Origin: Candidatus Omnitrophota bacterium
GTDB taxonomy: Bacteria > Omnitrophota > Gorgyraeia > S143-82
DNA: 8,351 nt
Assembly (NCBI GenBank): GCA_027034965.1
Contig: JALVWL010000187.1
Location: 1-8,351, forward strand
Direction: 5' to 3'
The notes beneath the pieces were generated by a model, which was not told where the DNA came from, searched no databases, and saw only the letters and a program-made list of their open reading frames with translations. Shown here piece by piece: positions 1 through 7,403 of the stretch; the first letter of the stretch is position 1; each line of letters begins with the position of its first letter. Made by a program: the position numbers and the translations under genes.

Positions 1-3000
1 GGAGACTGCGTGCGTCATTCTGGAAGGATCTACCAGATGGAGTAAGGGATAAGGTCTTTCAGTATTTTACTATCTTCAAAAATCACATAACCTTTGATGC
101 CAAATTTAACGGTCAAAAATTATCTTCATCTATTCAGGTCAAGAACTGGAGTAAACTTAATCCTCAGGAAAAGGATGCAGTCCGTCAGTTTCTGGCGGAA
201 TGGATGTATAGGCATAATCTATTTGGAGATTTTAAGGTATATGAGGGCGGCGCTGAGATGCCGCGGGACCTTACCCTGCCTGAGTGGCGTAAATTGCTGA
301 AGTCCGCAATAGGTAATGATGGCAGATTTAGTTTTAAAGATATAGTAAGAGCCGGCGCAAACGAAGGCCTTAGTATAAATGTTAATTATTTGAGGAAAGA
401 TGGGATTAAAGACCTGAATACTGAATTTGGACAGATAAATGAGATGAGCGATAAGGTACATCAAGGAATGGAGGAGCTTAAGGGCGAAGAGAAACCACAG
501 GCGTCTCCTCAGCGCCAGAGCCAGACACAACAACCGGTTAGGCTTCCCTCATCTCCCTCCTACAAACTTGAGATCATTCCAGCAAACGGATCTGTTCAGG
601 AAGGCGTAAGCTTGAGTGAGCTTATCGATGCATTCATCCAGGGATTAAAGACACAGGCAGGTATTTCTAATAGCGCTGGGAAGAGGGCGTTCTGGGAGCT
701 TGTTGGGAAGATACTTGAAAACCATAAAGGGAATCTCATCCTCTGGGCAGGCGGAAGATTTTCTCTTACCAGCGAAGACCTAAAGGCCATAACAGAGTTT
801 ATGAATAACCATCTCCCCAGATCGGATAGAAAGGAATGGACACTTGAAGAGATAAAAAGGGCATTTGAGAATTTTGATGTGAGTAAAGTAGGGAGTAAGG
901 AGGAAGTAGGAGCTAACAGTTTGCAGACACCCCCTCCAGACACATATAGAGAAGGAATAGATACAACCCAGGCCAATACAAAAGCAGAATCAGCAAAAGG
1001 AGAAAAGGAAGATAAAATATTGCTATCTCCTGATGAAATTATTCCTACACAGGATTGGATATGGCTAAATTCACCATTATCTGACATATTGGAAATAGGT
1101 CCAGATGAAATGGAAAATTTGTTTCAGGATCTTTCCTTTAACCCACCTGATATTACTTCTGACTTACCCAAAGAGTCAAATCCCTGGTTATACGGAGTGT
1201 ATGCGGCAGGTGGGACAGTGGGTATATTAGCACTGGCCTGGGGATTAAAGAATCTAGTAGTCGGCAAGGGTTCAGATATAGATACAACTGCAAGTAAGGC
1301 CAAGGGTAAGGCAGCTGCAAGCAATGAATCCAATCAGGCAGAGACAGAATCTGCTATAGCAGAGAAGATAATAGGAGAAATACAGAAAGAACTTGATTCC
1401 CTTTTGGATGTCTTTACTGCGCCAGAATCCTCTGTCCCTCCTCAGTTGTTAGAAGCACTGGAGGCTATAAATGATGTTTCTTCCATTGAGGTTAGTCCAA
1501 AGATTAGGATATTTAATCTTAACAGTGCGCTATCATCTATAAATGAGTTGTTCGAAAATGACGCTAAAGTGGCTAAGGAAAATGTAGGAACTATAAGGAA
1601 ATTATTGGGTTTGATAGAAAGTTTGGGGGAAGTAAGCAGGGGAACTTCTAAAGTAACAAAGAAATATGATAACTTATTGACCGCTGCCAAAGAAAATCTC
1701 AAGGCATTAGATGCTGTGATTGTAAAAGATAGGATAGTAGATCTAATGACAGAGGTTAATAGGGTAAATCCTGCCAATGCTAATGATTTAGAAAAGAATC
1801 TTGCCCTATTTACAGATGTCCTAAATGCCATAAATGAAATGCTTCTTTCCAAAGAAAAAAGGTTTGCCGTAGAGGAAAATAGAGGAAAAATTAAGAGGTT
1901 ATTGGCATTAATAGAGTCCAAGAAGAGGCAGATGGGTGAAGATGGTGAAGACAATGATTTAGATTATCTACTGGAACAGATAGATGCCCGATTAAATACA
2001 CCCTCCTCCACTGCCCGTGCCGGCAGGGCTGAGGTTAAATCTGTCAATCAGGCAGCTGATGGTAAGTGGCAGATAAGGGTTGTGGATAGCGATGGCAGCG
2101 AGAAGGTGCTTATTGGCGAAGATACATCTCTATCAGAGGATATACTTGCCCCTCAGGAGGGAGAAAATTCTGCTGTATTGGGATTATTATCATCCTCTCT
2201 TGCCAACAAGAGGTTTGTATCCTTTGATAATGAAGGTGCAAATCTGTTTGGGTTTTATGACAGAGTCAATAATATTATCGGCATTGTTTCTGCTTTACTC
2301 TCCTCTGATAACAATGATATGAAACAGGCCGCAAGGGCCCTCCTTGCCCATGAAGCTACCGAGTCTGTTTTGGATGAAGCAACGGATATAACAGCTGCAC
2401 CTAACAGTGTTTCCTTTTCCTATAAAGGCAGGCAGATTACCATAAACATTACAGAGCCTTCAGCAAAAGCACTGCTCCAACAGGCATTAGAAAATAAGGA
2501 CAACGCTGCAACTTATAAACACTACATCGCAAGGGCTATTGTCAGACAGGCAATGCCAGAGGCAGACAGGCTCTTGTCAGGATATATAGCCGATAGAGTT
2601 GGGAAGAACCTAAAGGAAAAATTGGACAACCTTCTCTATGACGAGGGATTAGACGAACTGCCTGTTTCCGGTGATGTGAGTCTGTCCGAACTAATGGAAG
2701 GTGGAGAGACCAGCGATATGTTACAGGGATTGATTAGCGCGATTAAGGAAAACAAAGCTAATGACTTCATCCTTGAGAATATTGCCAGCGATACATCAGA
2801 GCAGTTTGACTCGGATGTCAAAGAGATAATGAATAGGTTTAATTCGGGTGAGATTAATGAACAAGAGGCAGCGTTTCTCGTATTGGATGCTATCTCAAGG
2901 CACAGCGTTATGCCGGATATAGAGAATGACGATTATGCAGAGGAGAAGGCAGCCAATAGAGAGATGATAATGAATTCTATCAGGGTTATCCTATTTAATG

Positions 3001-3203
3001 TCGCAGGCAAAGGGGATGTTGCTCAAGATACAGTTACCTCACCAGAGCTTAACTATTCTCGTATAGGCAAGGTTATGGCAGTTCGGTCAGAGCTTATCCA
3101 GAGACAGCCTGAGCCTATGCCAAGTAGGATTACCCCTGCAGAAGAGAGACAGACAGGTGGTATAATGCTCGCCGCAATGTCTTTGGTAACCGTGCCTATG
3201 TAA
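1..3203 (+). CDS. Large membrane-anchored protein of unknown function, 5' end outside window (gene A)
   Basis: The frame is open from the first complete codon at base 3 to TAA at 3201-3203 (1066 residues visible), so the ATG at 204 is internal and the true start lies to the left. Counting from base 3: residues 1-160 are mixed helical sequence; about 160-185 is a Gln/Pro/Ser-rich linker; about 190-290 is a second globular stretch that may weakly repeat the first; a further low-complexity linker follows. One likely membrane segment spans about W395-V418, then an Ala/Lys/Glu-rich stretch, then two related helical units about 99 residues apart ending in LIES at 537 and 636. Residues 670-1066 form a domain shared with the C-terminus of the next gene, with HEATE at 783, HYIARAIVRQAMPEAD at 840, FLVLDAISR at 958 and a terminal GGI at 1052. 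HEATE resembles half of an HExxH zinc site but lacks the second His, so no enzyme activity is claimed. I do not recognise a named family. The coding call is firm and the function is unknown. Confidence 0.95.
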   Translation, partial: RLRASFWKDLPDGVRDKVFQYFTIFKNHITFDAKFNGQKLSSSIQVKNWSKLNPQEKDAVRQFLAEWMYRHNLFGDFKVYEGGAEMPRDLTLPEWRKLLKSAIGNDGRFSFKDIVRAGANEGLSINVNYLRKDGIKDLNTEFGQINEMSDKVHQGMEELKGEEKPQASPQRQSQTQQPVRLPSSPSYKLEIIPANGSVQEGVSLSELIDAFIQGLKTQAGISNSAGKRAFWELVGKILENHKGNLILWAGGRFSLTSEDLKAITEFMNNHLPRSDRKEWTLEEIKRAFENFDVSKVGSKEEVGANSLQTPPPDTYREGIDTTQANTKAESAKGEKEDKILLSPDEIIPTQDWIWLNSPLSDILEIGPDEMENLFQDLSFNPPDITSDLPKESNPWLYGVYAAGGTVGILALAWGLKNLVVGKGSDIDTTASKAKGKAAASNESNQAETESAIAEKIIGEIQKELDSLLDVFTAPESSVPPQLLEALEAINDVSSIEVSPKIRIFNLNSALSSINELFENDAKVAKENVGTIRKLLGLIESLGEVSRGTSKVTKKYDNLLTAAKENLKALDAVIVKDRIVDLMTEVNRVNPANANDLEKNLALFTDVLNAINEMLLSKEKRFAVEENRGKIKRLLALIESKKRQMGEDGEDNDLDYLLEQIDARLNTPSSTARAGRAEVKSVNQAADGKWQIRVVDSDGSEKVLIGEDTSLSEDILAPQEGENSAVLGLLSSSLANKRFVSFDNEGANLFGFYDRVNNIIGIVSALLSSDNNDMKQAARALLAHEATESVLDEATDITAAPNSVSFSYKGRQITINITEPSAKALLQQALENKDNAATYKHYIARAIVRQAMPEADRLLSGYIADRVGKNLKEKLDNLLYDEGLDELPVSGDVSLSELMEGGETSDMLQGLISAIKENKANDFILENIASDTSEQFDSDVKEIMNRFNSGEINEQEAAFLVLDAISRHSVMPDIENDDYAEEKAANREMIMNSIRVILFNVAGKGDVAQDTVTSPELNYSRIGKVMAVRSELIQRQPEPMPSRITPAEERQTGGIMLAAMSLVTVPM
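1446..1919 (+). repeat. Two-unit helical protein repeat inside gene A
   Basis: Two units of 59 residues, encoded at 1446-1622 and 1743-1919, lie 297 bases (99 residues) apart. Both contain an INE(L/M) step and end in a matching pattern, ENxGxI(R/K)(K/R)LLxLIES. The middle needs a shift of about two residues to align. The DNA has diverged, so the duplication is old or the pattern is held by selection. The predicted all-helical character right after the membrane segment suggests a stalk or coiled bundle, which is inference. Confidence 0.7.
2010..3200 (+). other. Shared C-terminal domain, copy 1 (gene A)
   Basis: This encodes the last 397 residues of gene A and aligns by eye with 6111-7349. Motifs in order: ARAG followed by DGKW; a strand-rich part with FD and NLFGF; HEATE (cat at 2349); TITITEPSA-like sequence; HYIARAIVRQAMPEAD from 2520; YIxDRVG; EQEAAFLVLDAISR around 2865; and a tail with GGI at 3156, fifteen residues before the end. 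Spacing between motifs is close to that in copy 2 (HEA to HY is 57 against 62 residues). A 20-base stretch at 2547-2566 is identical to 6684-6703. The family is not recognised. Confidence 0.9.
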
Positions 3204-3230
3204 TTGGGATTGTTTGGGGAGATGGATTAG

Positions 3231-3236
3231 TAGGAC
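3231..3236 (+). promoter_or_regulatory. Weak ribosome binding site for gene B
   Basis: TAGGAC lies four bases before the ATG at 3241, and a GGGGAGATGG stretch lies further up at 3217-3226. Neither is strong. The ATG at 3241 is preferred because it gives a compact N-terminus (MNKMIKK then a hydrophobic run). TTG at 3214 would add nine residues before it, and ATG at 3250 has no Shine-Dalgarno sequence. Confidence 0.35.
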
Positions 3237-3240
3237 TATA

Positions 3241-3525
3241 ATGAATAAGATGATAAAGAAAATCATAGTCCTAATTTTCTCTATTACCTTTGGCCTGGAG
3301 CAGGTTATATGGCCTGCAGGCTATGGGATGGAGACGCTTCCAAGTCTTCTCAATTCCCCCTCAAAGCCAGCCTATTTGTCCGGGATAGAGATAAACGACG
3401 ATGGTGGGCTTAATGTTCTATGGGAGAAAAGTGGCAAAGCGGATGAGATATCCAGAGAAGAGAAGCTCATAAATATGAAGTTTTTTTATCAGGCCTTGCC
3501 CTGCCGGATGATGATTTGTGGGTAA
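3241..3525 (+). CDS. Gene B, N-terminal fragment with signal peptide (5' of the frame break)
   Basis: Read alone, this frame ends at TAA 3523-3525 and gives about 94 residues. It starts MNKMIKKIIVLIFSITFGLEQ: two or three Lys, then a hydrophobic run of about 14 residues, a typical export signal or signal anchor. Next come a Pro/Ser-rich stretch (PSLLNSPSKPAYLSG) and a short strand-like part (GGLNVLWEK). Up to MKFF (3475-3486) the sequence looks native. After it the frame gives a short tail ending CRMMICG that looks out of frame. The continuation FLSGLALPDDDLWVNL is in the frame used by the next entry, so this is the front of one 1370-residue protein and not a separate small gene. A TTG at 3214 is a possible longer start. 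As I recall, the signal followed by 'LEQ' and the PDDDLWVNL region fit large secreted Omnitrophota proteins, which was not checked. Confidence 0.75.
   Translation: MNKMIKKIIVLIFSITFGLEQVIWPAGYGMETLPSLLNSPSKPAYLSGIEINDDGGLNVLWEKSGKADEISREEKLINMKFFYQALPCRMMICG
3480..3488 (+). other. Frame break at a seven-T run in gene B
   Basis: The T's at 3481-3487 mark the point where sensible protein moves from the frame of 3241 to the frame of 3486. With one extra T, or a -1 slip, the reading becomes M-K-F-F-L-S-G-L-A-L-P-D-D-D, which runs straight into the 1288-residue downstream frame. Possible causes are a real one-base deletion, a homopolymer assembly error, or slippage by polymerase or ribosome. The strict X XXY YYZ slippery heptamer is not in the right phase, so an error or mutation is the simpler reading. 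Confidence 0.85.
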
Positions 3526-6500
3526 ACCTGAATGTAACGTCAGATGAATCTGAAATCTTGGGCGGGGATATGAAGTTTCTGGATATCGGCAAGGTGTTTC
3601 TTGAGGCGGATATACAGCTTAAAAAGGATGTGAAAGATGCCCTGCTTGGAACCGGCCTTGTTGAGGAGTTGTTTGATTTAGGAAAGATGGAAGCCAGTTT
3701 AAATCCGCGATTCTGGATAGTGCCGGGAAAGATAGAAGTAGAGGCCAATGACAGAACAATGTATATCAGGGATTGTCAGTTAAAGGTTAAGGTAGAAATA
3801 AGTACGGGTGAACAAACTCAATCAATAAAAGAGGGAGAAATACGGCAGAGATTAGCCGAGAAGATAGAGAGGCGAATTATTCCTATATTGGATAAAAAAG
3901 TAAATACTGACCGCAGATACGAGCGGTTAAGGCAGGCAGTAAGGGCAGTAACTGCTGCGTTCTGGTATGAAAGGCATAGCCCAGAAAATGGATTATTTAG
4001 AAATATTATAGACAAAGGTGCCGTGCCGGGGCTTGTATCAGAACCTTGGTCAAAGCGCAGGTTCTTTGATGAGTATCTGCTGATGTATAAGATGGGGATG
4101 TCAGAGGATATGATAGGGGATTGGGATATTGTGGGCGGTGGAATTTATACAGGGAAGAAGGCGATTCAGGGTGCTATAAATAAAGCAGAAACAGACAAAT
4201 CGTTAGATAATTTAGCGCGGGAAAACAGCGAATCAGGTGTAATAGGAGAGATAGATAAGATTATCGTAAATCAATCTGGGAAGAGTAATGCCAGTGTTCT
4301 TGCTTTGATTACTGCAGTTGGGCTTGTGGGATTGTTGTTGCCTGCTGCTGCTATGGGTATGGGCCTGCCTGTAGGATCAGCTGATACCGCTACATTAATA
4401 TATTATCTAGCTTTGGGATTGGGGTTGGGTGTTGTTGGAATAGGGGTCTTTCGCATTTTTGGGGGGATAAAAAGGTTAATAGAGAAGAAAAAAAGTCAAA
4501 AATATAACAAAACCTCTGAGCGAGAACAGATGAAGTTGAATATGCCTATTGCTCCAAAGATAGACATACCGGAAGGTGGTATCCCTATTGAAGAGGCGGC
4601 ATTGCAATTTAAGGTGGCACAGTACAAAAAGGCAAGGGATGATTTGGTAAAGTTATTAGAGCTTATGTGGTTTCGCTATTGGTATAGTGAGCAGAGCGTT
4701 CCCTTTCAAGGTTTTATTTTTACGAGCGAAAGTATGCCTTATCTTTTGAGTAGAGAGTATTGGGAAAGTTTTATAAGAGCGTGGGGGAAACAAGCGGGAT
4801 TGGGCGATGAGTATTATAATAAGACAGATAGCAATGGCAGGATTGTCAGTGAGCAGTTTGATGTGTTATATGACTTGATTAAAAATGTTTCTCGGACGGT
4901 GAAAGAACGCGCGCGCGGTTCGATGCCGATGGATAAAGTAAGCGATAATCTTAGGCTGTATACCCTTAATTTTAATTCCATACTGAGGGAAGTTTTAAGT
5001 AACCTTAGCGAAGAGGATTTTCTGAAGATAGCAAAAGAGAAGCAGAAAGAAGAGAAATGGTATATTCGGGCATCCAAAAGGTTCTTTAAGAGGTATCCAA
5101 AAGTAGCTAAATGGCTGGCAATTATACAGATATTGACGTTGATATCTATGGCTGTATTGCCTTTTACAAATATAAACACAAATCGGCCAGGGTTTCCTGC
5201 TCCGGGACAAGTTGTTACGGTTTTACATAAGATTCTGAAAGATGGTACCTCTGTTTACTTGCCTATAAATGTATTTGCCATAAGGTCTGTTGGGACAGAA
5301 GGGGTTATAGTCCAGGTTGTCTTTGGCCGCGATGAAAGTGGTAATTTATATACATCTGGATTTTCATCTATATATCCTGGCGATAGGCGTGTTGTTCTTG
5401 AGTTAAGCAATGAAATGAGATTGCTTGAAGAATACGAACAGTCTATTAAAGATAATAAAATGCCTAATAGGCTTACGGAATCTGATCCAGAGATTCAGGA
5501 TAAAAAGAATAGGTTATATTTTCGTTTGGTAAGAAGAATATTCAATGGACGTTCAAGGAAGGAGGCCCTGGAGATATCTGCTAATTTTACTTTATGGCAC
5601 GAAGTAGGACACAAAGTAGCATTTATAAAATTCTATGATACGCCATCTATTTCTGATAGTGAAGATATTACTGATTTGTTTGCTATGGTGAAATGTAAAT
5701 GTCCGGCTCTCCCATTATTTCATATGTTGATTGAAGTTAGCGCAAAAGATTTAGATGTGTTGGAGTCTATGGCAGATGTTTTAAAAGTGCCTTTCCCATG
5801 GGAGGGCGTAGAGGGAGGAGATTACAATAGCTTTCTAAAGGCATATTATGATTGGGTGGATAGGTCCGGGCTAGTAGATATGTCAGATGATGAATTGCGT
5901 GATTTTGCAGTTGAGGTTTACAGTGAAGTGGTTGAGAAAAGAACCGGGGAACCATATAAACTTACAAAGAGAAGCCCTTATGCAAGGACTGATGACCTTG
6001 ATATAACTATTGTTGAGGATAAGGTTAATAAAGGAGGGTTTCATTGGGGACTTAAAAAGAGAGAGGGTGTAATAAATGTTGATACTGGATTTTTTACTGA
6101 TAGGAATTCCGATGTTGCCAGGGCAGGTAAAGACGACGTTGCGCGTATATATCAAAACAGGGATGGGAAGTGGGTGATAATAACGAATAAAGGGCGGGTT
6201 TTTATTGGCCAGGCTGTAGAACTTTTGTCAAAACGATCTATTCTTAACAATACTGCAGAAGGAGAAGGCTATAAGGAGCTTATTGGCTATGTCTATTCCT
6301 ATGCATATGAAGGGGGAAAGCCTCTAACTGTTATAGCCTTTGATAGAAAGGAAGGCGTCAACCTATTCGGTTTTTCAGAGACAAGTCAAGGCATAGTTGG
6401 GTTTGATAGTGAGCTTGCGGGATCTCGGCCGGATACGCCTTATGGCAAGGCCTATGCGGCCTTGACAATGCATGAGGCTATAGAGAGGCTTCAGCAGAAG

Positions 6501-7352
6501 GGTGTCCAAATAGATTTGAGTGATGGGACGTCCGAGATTACTATAACCTTTACTGATGGCCAGAAATCGTCTGTTAAATTAACAGAGCCTTCAGCTATTG
6601 GTTTGGCAATGCAGGCCAAAAAGGCAATAAATAGGGGCGATGAAGATAAGGCGCGCCACTATCTGGCAAGGGCCATTGTCCGTCAGGCAATGCCAGAGGC
6701 AGATAGTCTCCTTAGCCTTTATATCGGTTATAAGGTGGGAAATTCTTTGCAAAAAATGGCTTGGGAGGAGGCGGTGAGAAGCGGCCTTTCAGAAGGAGTT
6801 TTGGCTAGTATTTCGGAAGGTTATAAAGACGATATCTTTGAGGTTGAGCCAGAGATTGGTGAGCTTTTAAAAGCAGCTGTGGTGGGGGCAAAGGATAAAG
6901 GAGATGCTGGGCCAATAATGAATTTTATAGAAGATAACATCACAAGAAAGATAGATATGCGGGATAGGCTTCGGTCGGATATTGGGGATATACTGCAAAT
7001 GTTGAGGAAATATAAATTGAGTATAGAGGAGGCGATGTTTCTCGTTATAGATTCGATTAGTAGGAGAAATGTTGTGCCAGATGCTACGTGGGATGAGGAT
7101 GCCAAAGGAAAATTTGAATTTTTGCAAAAATTATACTCCATAGTGCCTTTGCTGGCATATCGGATTGCCTCTGCTGAAAATAGTTCTCGCCTTAATAGAC
7201 CAGATATTTCGTGGAAGCGGTTGGAAGAACTAATAAAAAATAGGCCAGGAGTTAAGGTCGTTGGTACTAATAATACAGGCAATGAAACTGAAAAAGGTGG
7301 AATAGTTATTTCTGCGCTTGTATTTGAGCGTGTTGCAGTATTTGCGTATTAA
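3486..7352 (+). CDS. Gene B, main part: membrane-bound putative zinc metallopeptidase with shared C-terminal domain
   Basis: Sense reading resumes at TTA 3486 and ends at TAA 7350-7352. Numbered on the repaired protein from ATG 3241, it covers residues 83-1370. Residues 83-300 carry PDDDLWVNL, GKVFLEADIQLKKD, FWIVPGKI, RYERLRQAV and EPWSKRRFF. Hydrophobic segments lie at about 351-376, 385-408 (followed by the Lys-rich IKRLIEKKK) and 624-645. A strand-rich part follows, then HEVGH at 787 with EDITDLFAM from 808. This is the layout of zinc peptidases where HExxH supplies two His and a later Glu the third ligand; E808 is the best candidate, and E842 in ESMAD is a second. Residues 958-1370 are the domain shared with gene A, with HEAIE at 1078. 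Only a TTG at 3516 or an ATG at 3570 could start this part alone, and neither is well placed. Protease function is inferred from motifs; the substrate is unknown. Confidence 0.92.
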   Translation, partial: LSGLALPDDDLWVNLNVTSDESEILGGDMKFLDIGKVFLEADIQLKKDVKDALLGTGLVEELFDLGKMEASLNPRFWIVPGKIEVEANDRTMYIRDCQLKVKVEISTGEQTQSIKEGEIRQRLAEKIERRIIPILDKKVNTDRRYERLRQAVRAVTAAFWYERHSPENGLFRNIIDKGAVPGLVSEPWSKRRFFDEYLLMYKMGMSEDMIGDWDIVGGGIYTGKKAIQGAINKAETDKSLDNLARENSESGVIGEIDKIIVNQSGKSNASVLALITAVGLVGLLLPAAAMGMGLPVGSADTATLIYYLALGLGLGVVGIGVFRIFGGIKRLIEKKKSQKYNKTSEREQMKLNMPIAPKIDIPEGGIPIEEAALQFKVAQYKKARDDLVKLLELMWFRYWYSEQSVPFQGFIFTSESMPYLLSREYWESFIRAWGKQAGLGDEYYNKTDSNGRIVSEQFDVLYDLIKNVSRTVKERARGSMPMDKVSDNLRLYTLNFNSILREVLSNLSEEDFLKIAKEKQKEEKWYIRASKRFFKRYPKVAKWLAIIQILTLISMAVLPFTNINTNRPGFPAPGQVVTVLHKILKDGTSVYLPINVFAIRSVGTEGVIVQVVFGRDESGNLYTSGFSSIYPGDRRVVLELSNEMRLLEEYEQSIKDNKMPNRLTESDPEIQDKKNRLYFRLVRRIFNGRSRKEALEISANFTLWHEVGHKVAFIKFYDTPSISDSEDITDLFAMVKCKCPALPLFHMLIEVSAKDLDVLESMADVLKVPFPWEGVEGGDYNSFLKAYYDWVDRSGLVDMSDDELRDFAVEVYSEVVEKRTGEPYKLTKRSPYARTDDLDITIVEDKVNKGGFHWGLKKREGVINVDTGFFTDRNSDVARAGKDDVARIYQNRDGKWVIITNKGRVFIGQAVELLSKRSILNNTAEGEGYKELIGYVYSYAYEGGKPLTVIAFDRKEGVNLFGFSETSQGIVGFDSELAGSRPDTPYGKAYAALTMHEAIERLQQKGVQIDLSDGTSEITITFTDGQKSSVKLTEPSAIGLAMQAKKAINRGDEDKARHYLARAIVRQAMPEADSLLSLYIGYKVGNSLQKMAWEEAVRSGLSEGVLASISEGYKDDIFEVEPEIGELLKAAVVGAKDKGDAGPIMNFIEDNITRKIDMRDRLRSDIGDILQMLRKYKLSIEEAMFLVIDSISRRNVVPDATWDEDAKGKFEFLQKLYSIVPLLAYRIASAENSSRLNRPDISWKRLEELIKNRPGVKVVGTNNTGNETEKGGIVISALVFERVAVFAY
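6111..7349 (+). other. Shared C-terminal domain, copy 2 (gene B)
   Basis: This encodes the last 413 residues of gene B and is collinear with 2010-3200. Motifs: VARAG and DGKW; NLFGF; HEAIE (cat at 6471); TITFTDG then KLTEPSA; HYLARAIVRQAMPEAD from 6657; YIxYKVG; EEAMFLVIDSISR around 7026; and GGI at 7296, eighteen residues before the end. The HYxARAIVRQAMPEAD block differs from copy 1 at one residue, while the sequence between HEA and TEPSA is much more varied. This points to one tightly constrained core site. Confidence 0.9.
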
Positions 7353-7390
7353 TAGAGGAGTTTTTGATGGTGCGATAATTCGTTAAGGGT

Positions 7391-7396
7391 AGGAGG
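7391..7396 (+). promoter_or_regulatory. Strong ribosome binding site for the PH-domain gene
   Basis: AGGAGG sits seven bases before the ATG at 7404, the ideal spacing, and extends into a run of G's. It fixes the start of the third gene and is far stronger than the site before gene B. Confidence 0.85.
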
Positions 7397-7403
7397 GGGG
7401 ATT

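Noticed and set aside
204..206. ATG at 204 as the true start of gene A
   Set aside because: The same frame is open to base 3 and upstream codons read as normal protein; no ribosome binding site stands before it.
94..300. Small frame of 68 codons over the start of the window
   Set aside because: It lies entirely within gene A in another frame and has no motif or family likeness.
596..1954. Long reverse-strand frames opposite gene A (for example 596-1087 and 1442-1954)
   Set aside because: They mirror the real gene, are Ser/Leu-rich as expected from antisense of acidic helical protein, and have no start signals.
3480..3488. Programmed -1 ribosomal frameshift at the T7 run
   Set aside because: The zero-frame codons are AAG TTT TTT TAT, so the classic X XXY YYZ phase is missing and I saw no clear stimulatory stem. 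Kept only as an alternative to mutation or assembly error.
3516..3518. TTG at 3516 as start of an independent protein
   Set aside because: It cuts into the middle of PDDDLWVNL, has no ribosome binding site, and would leave a large multi-segment membrane protein without its signal.
6821..7282. Reverse-strand frames opposite the end of gene B
   Set aside because: The + strand here has conserved domain motifs shared with gene A; the antisense frames have none.
7354..7378. Three-codon mini-frame (Met-Val-Arg-stop) after a good AGAGGAG between gene B and the PH gene
   Set aside because: Well-placed signals but only three codons; it may be chance in purine-rich DNA. It would be of interest only if conserved in relatives.
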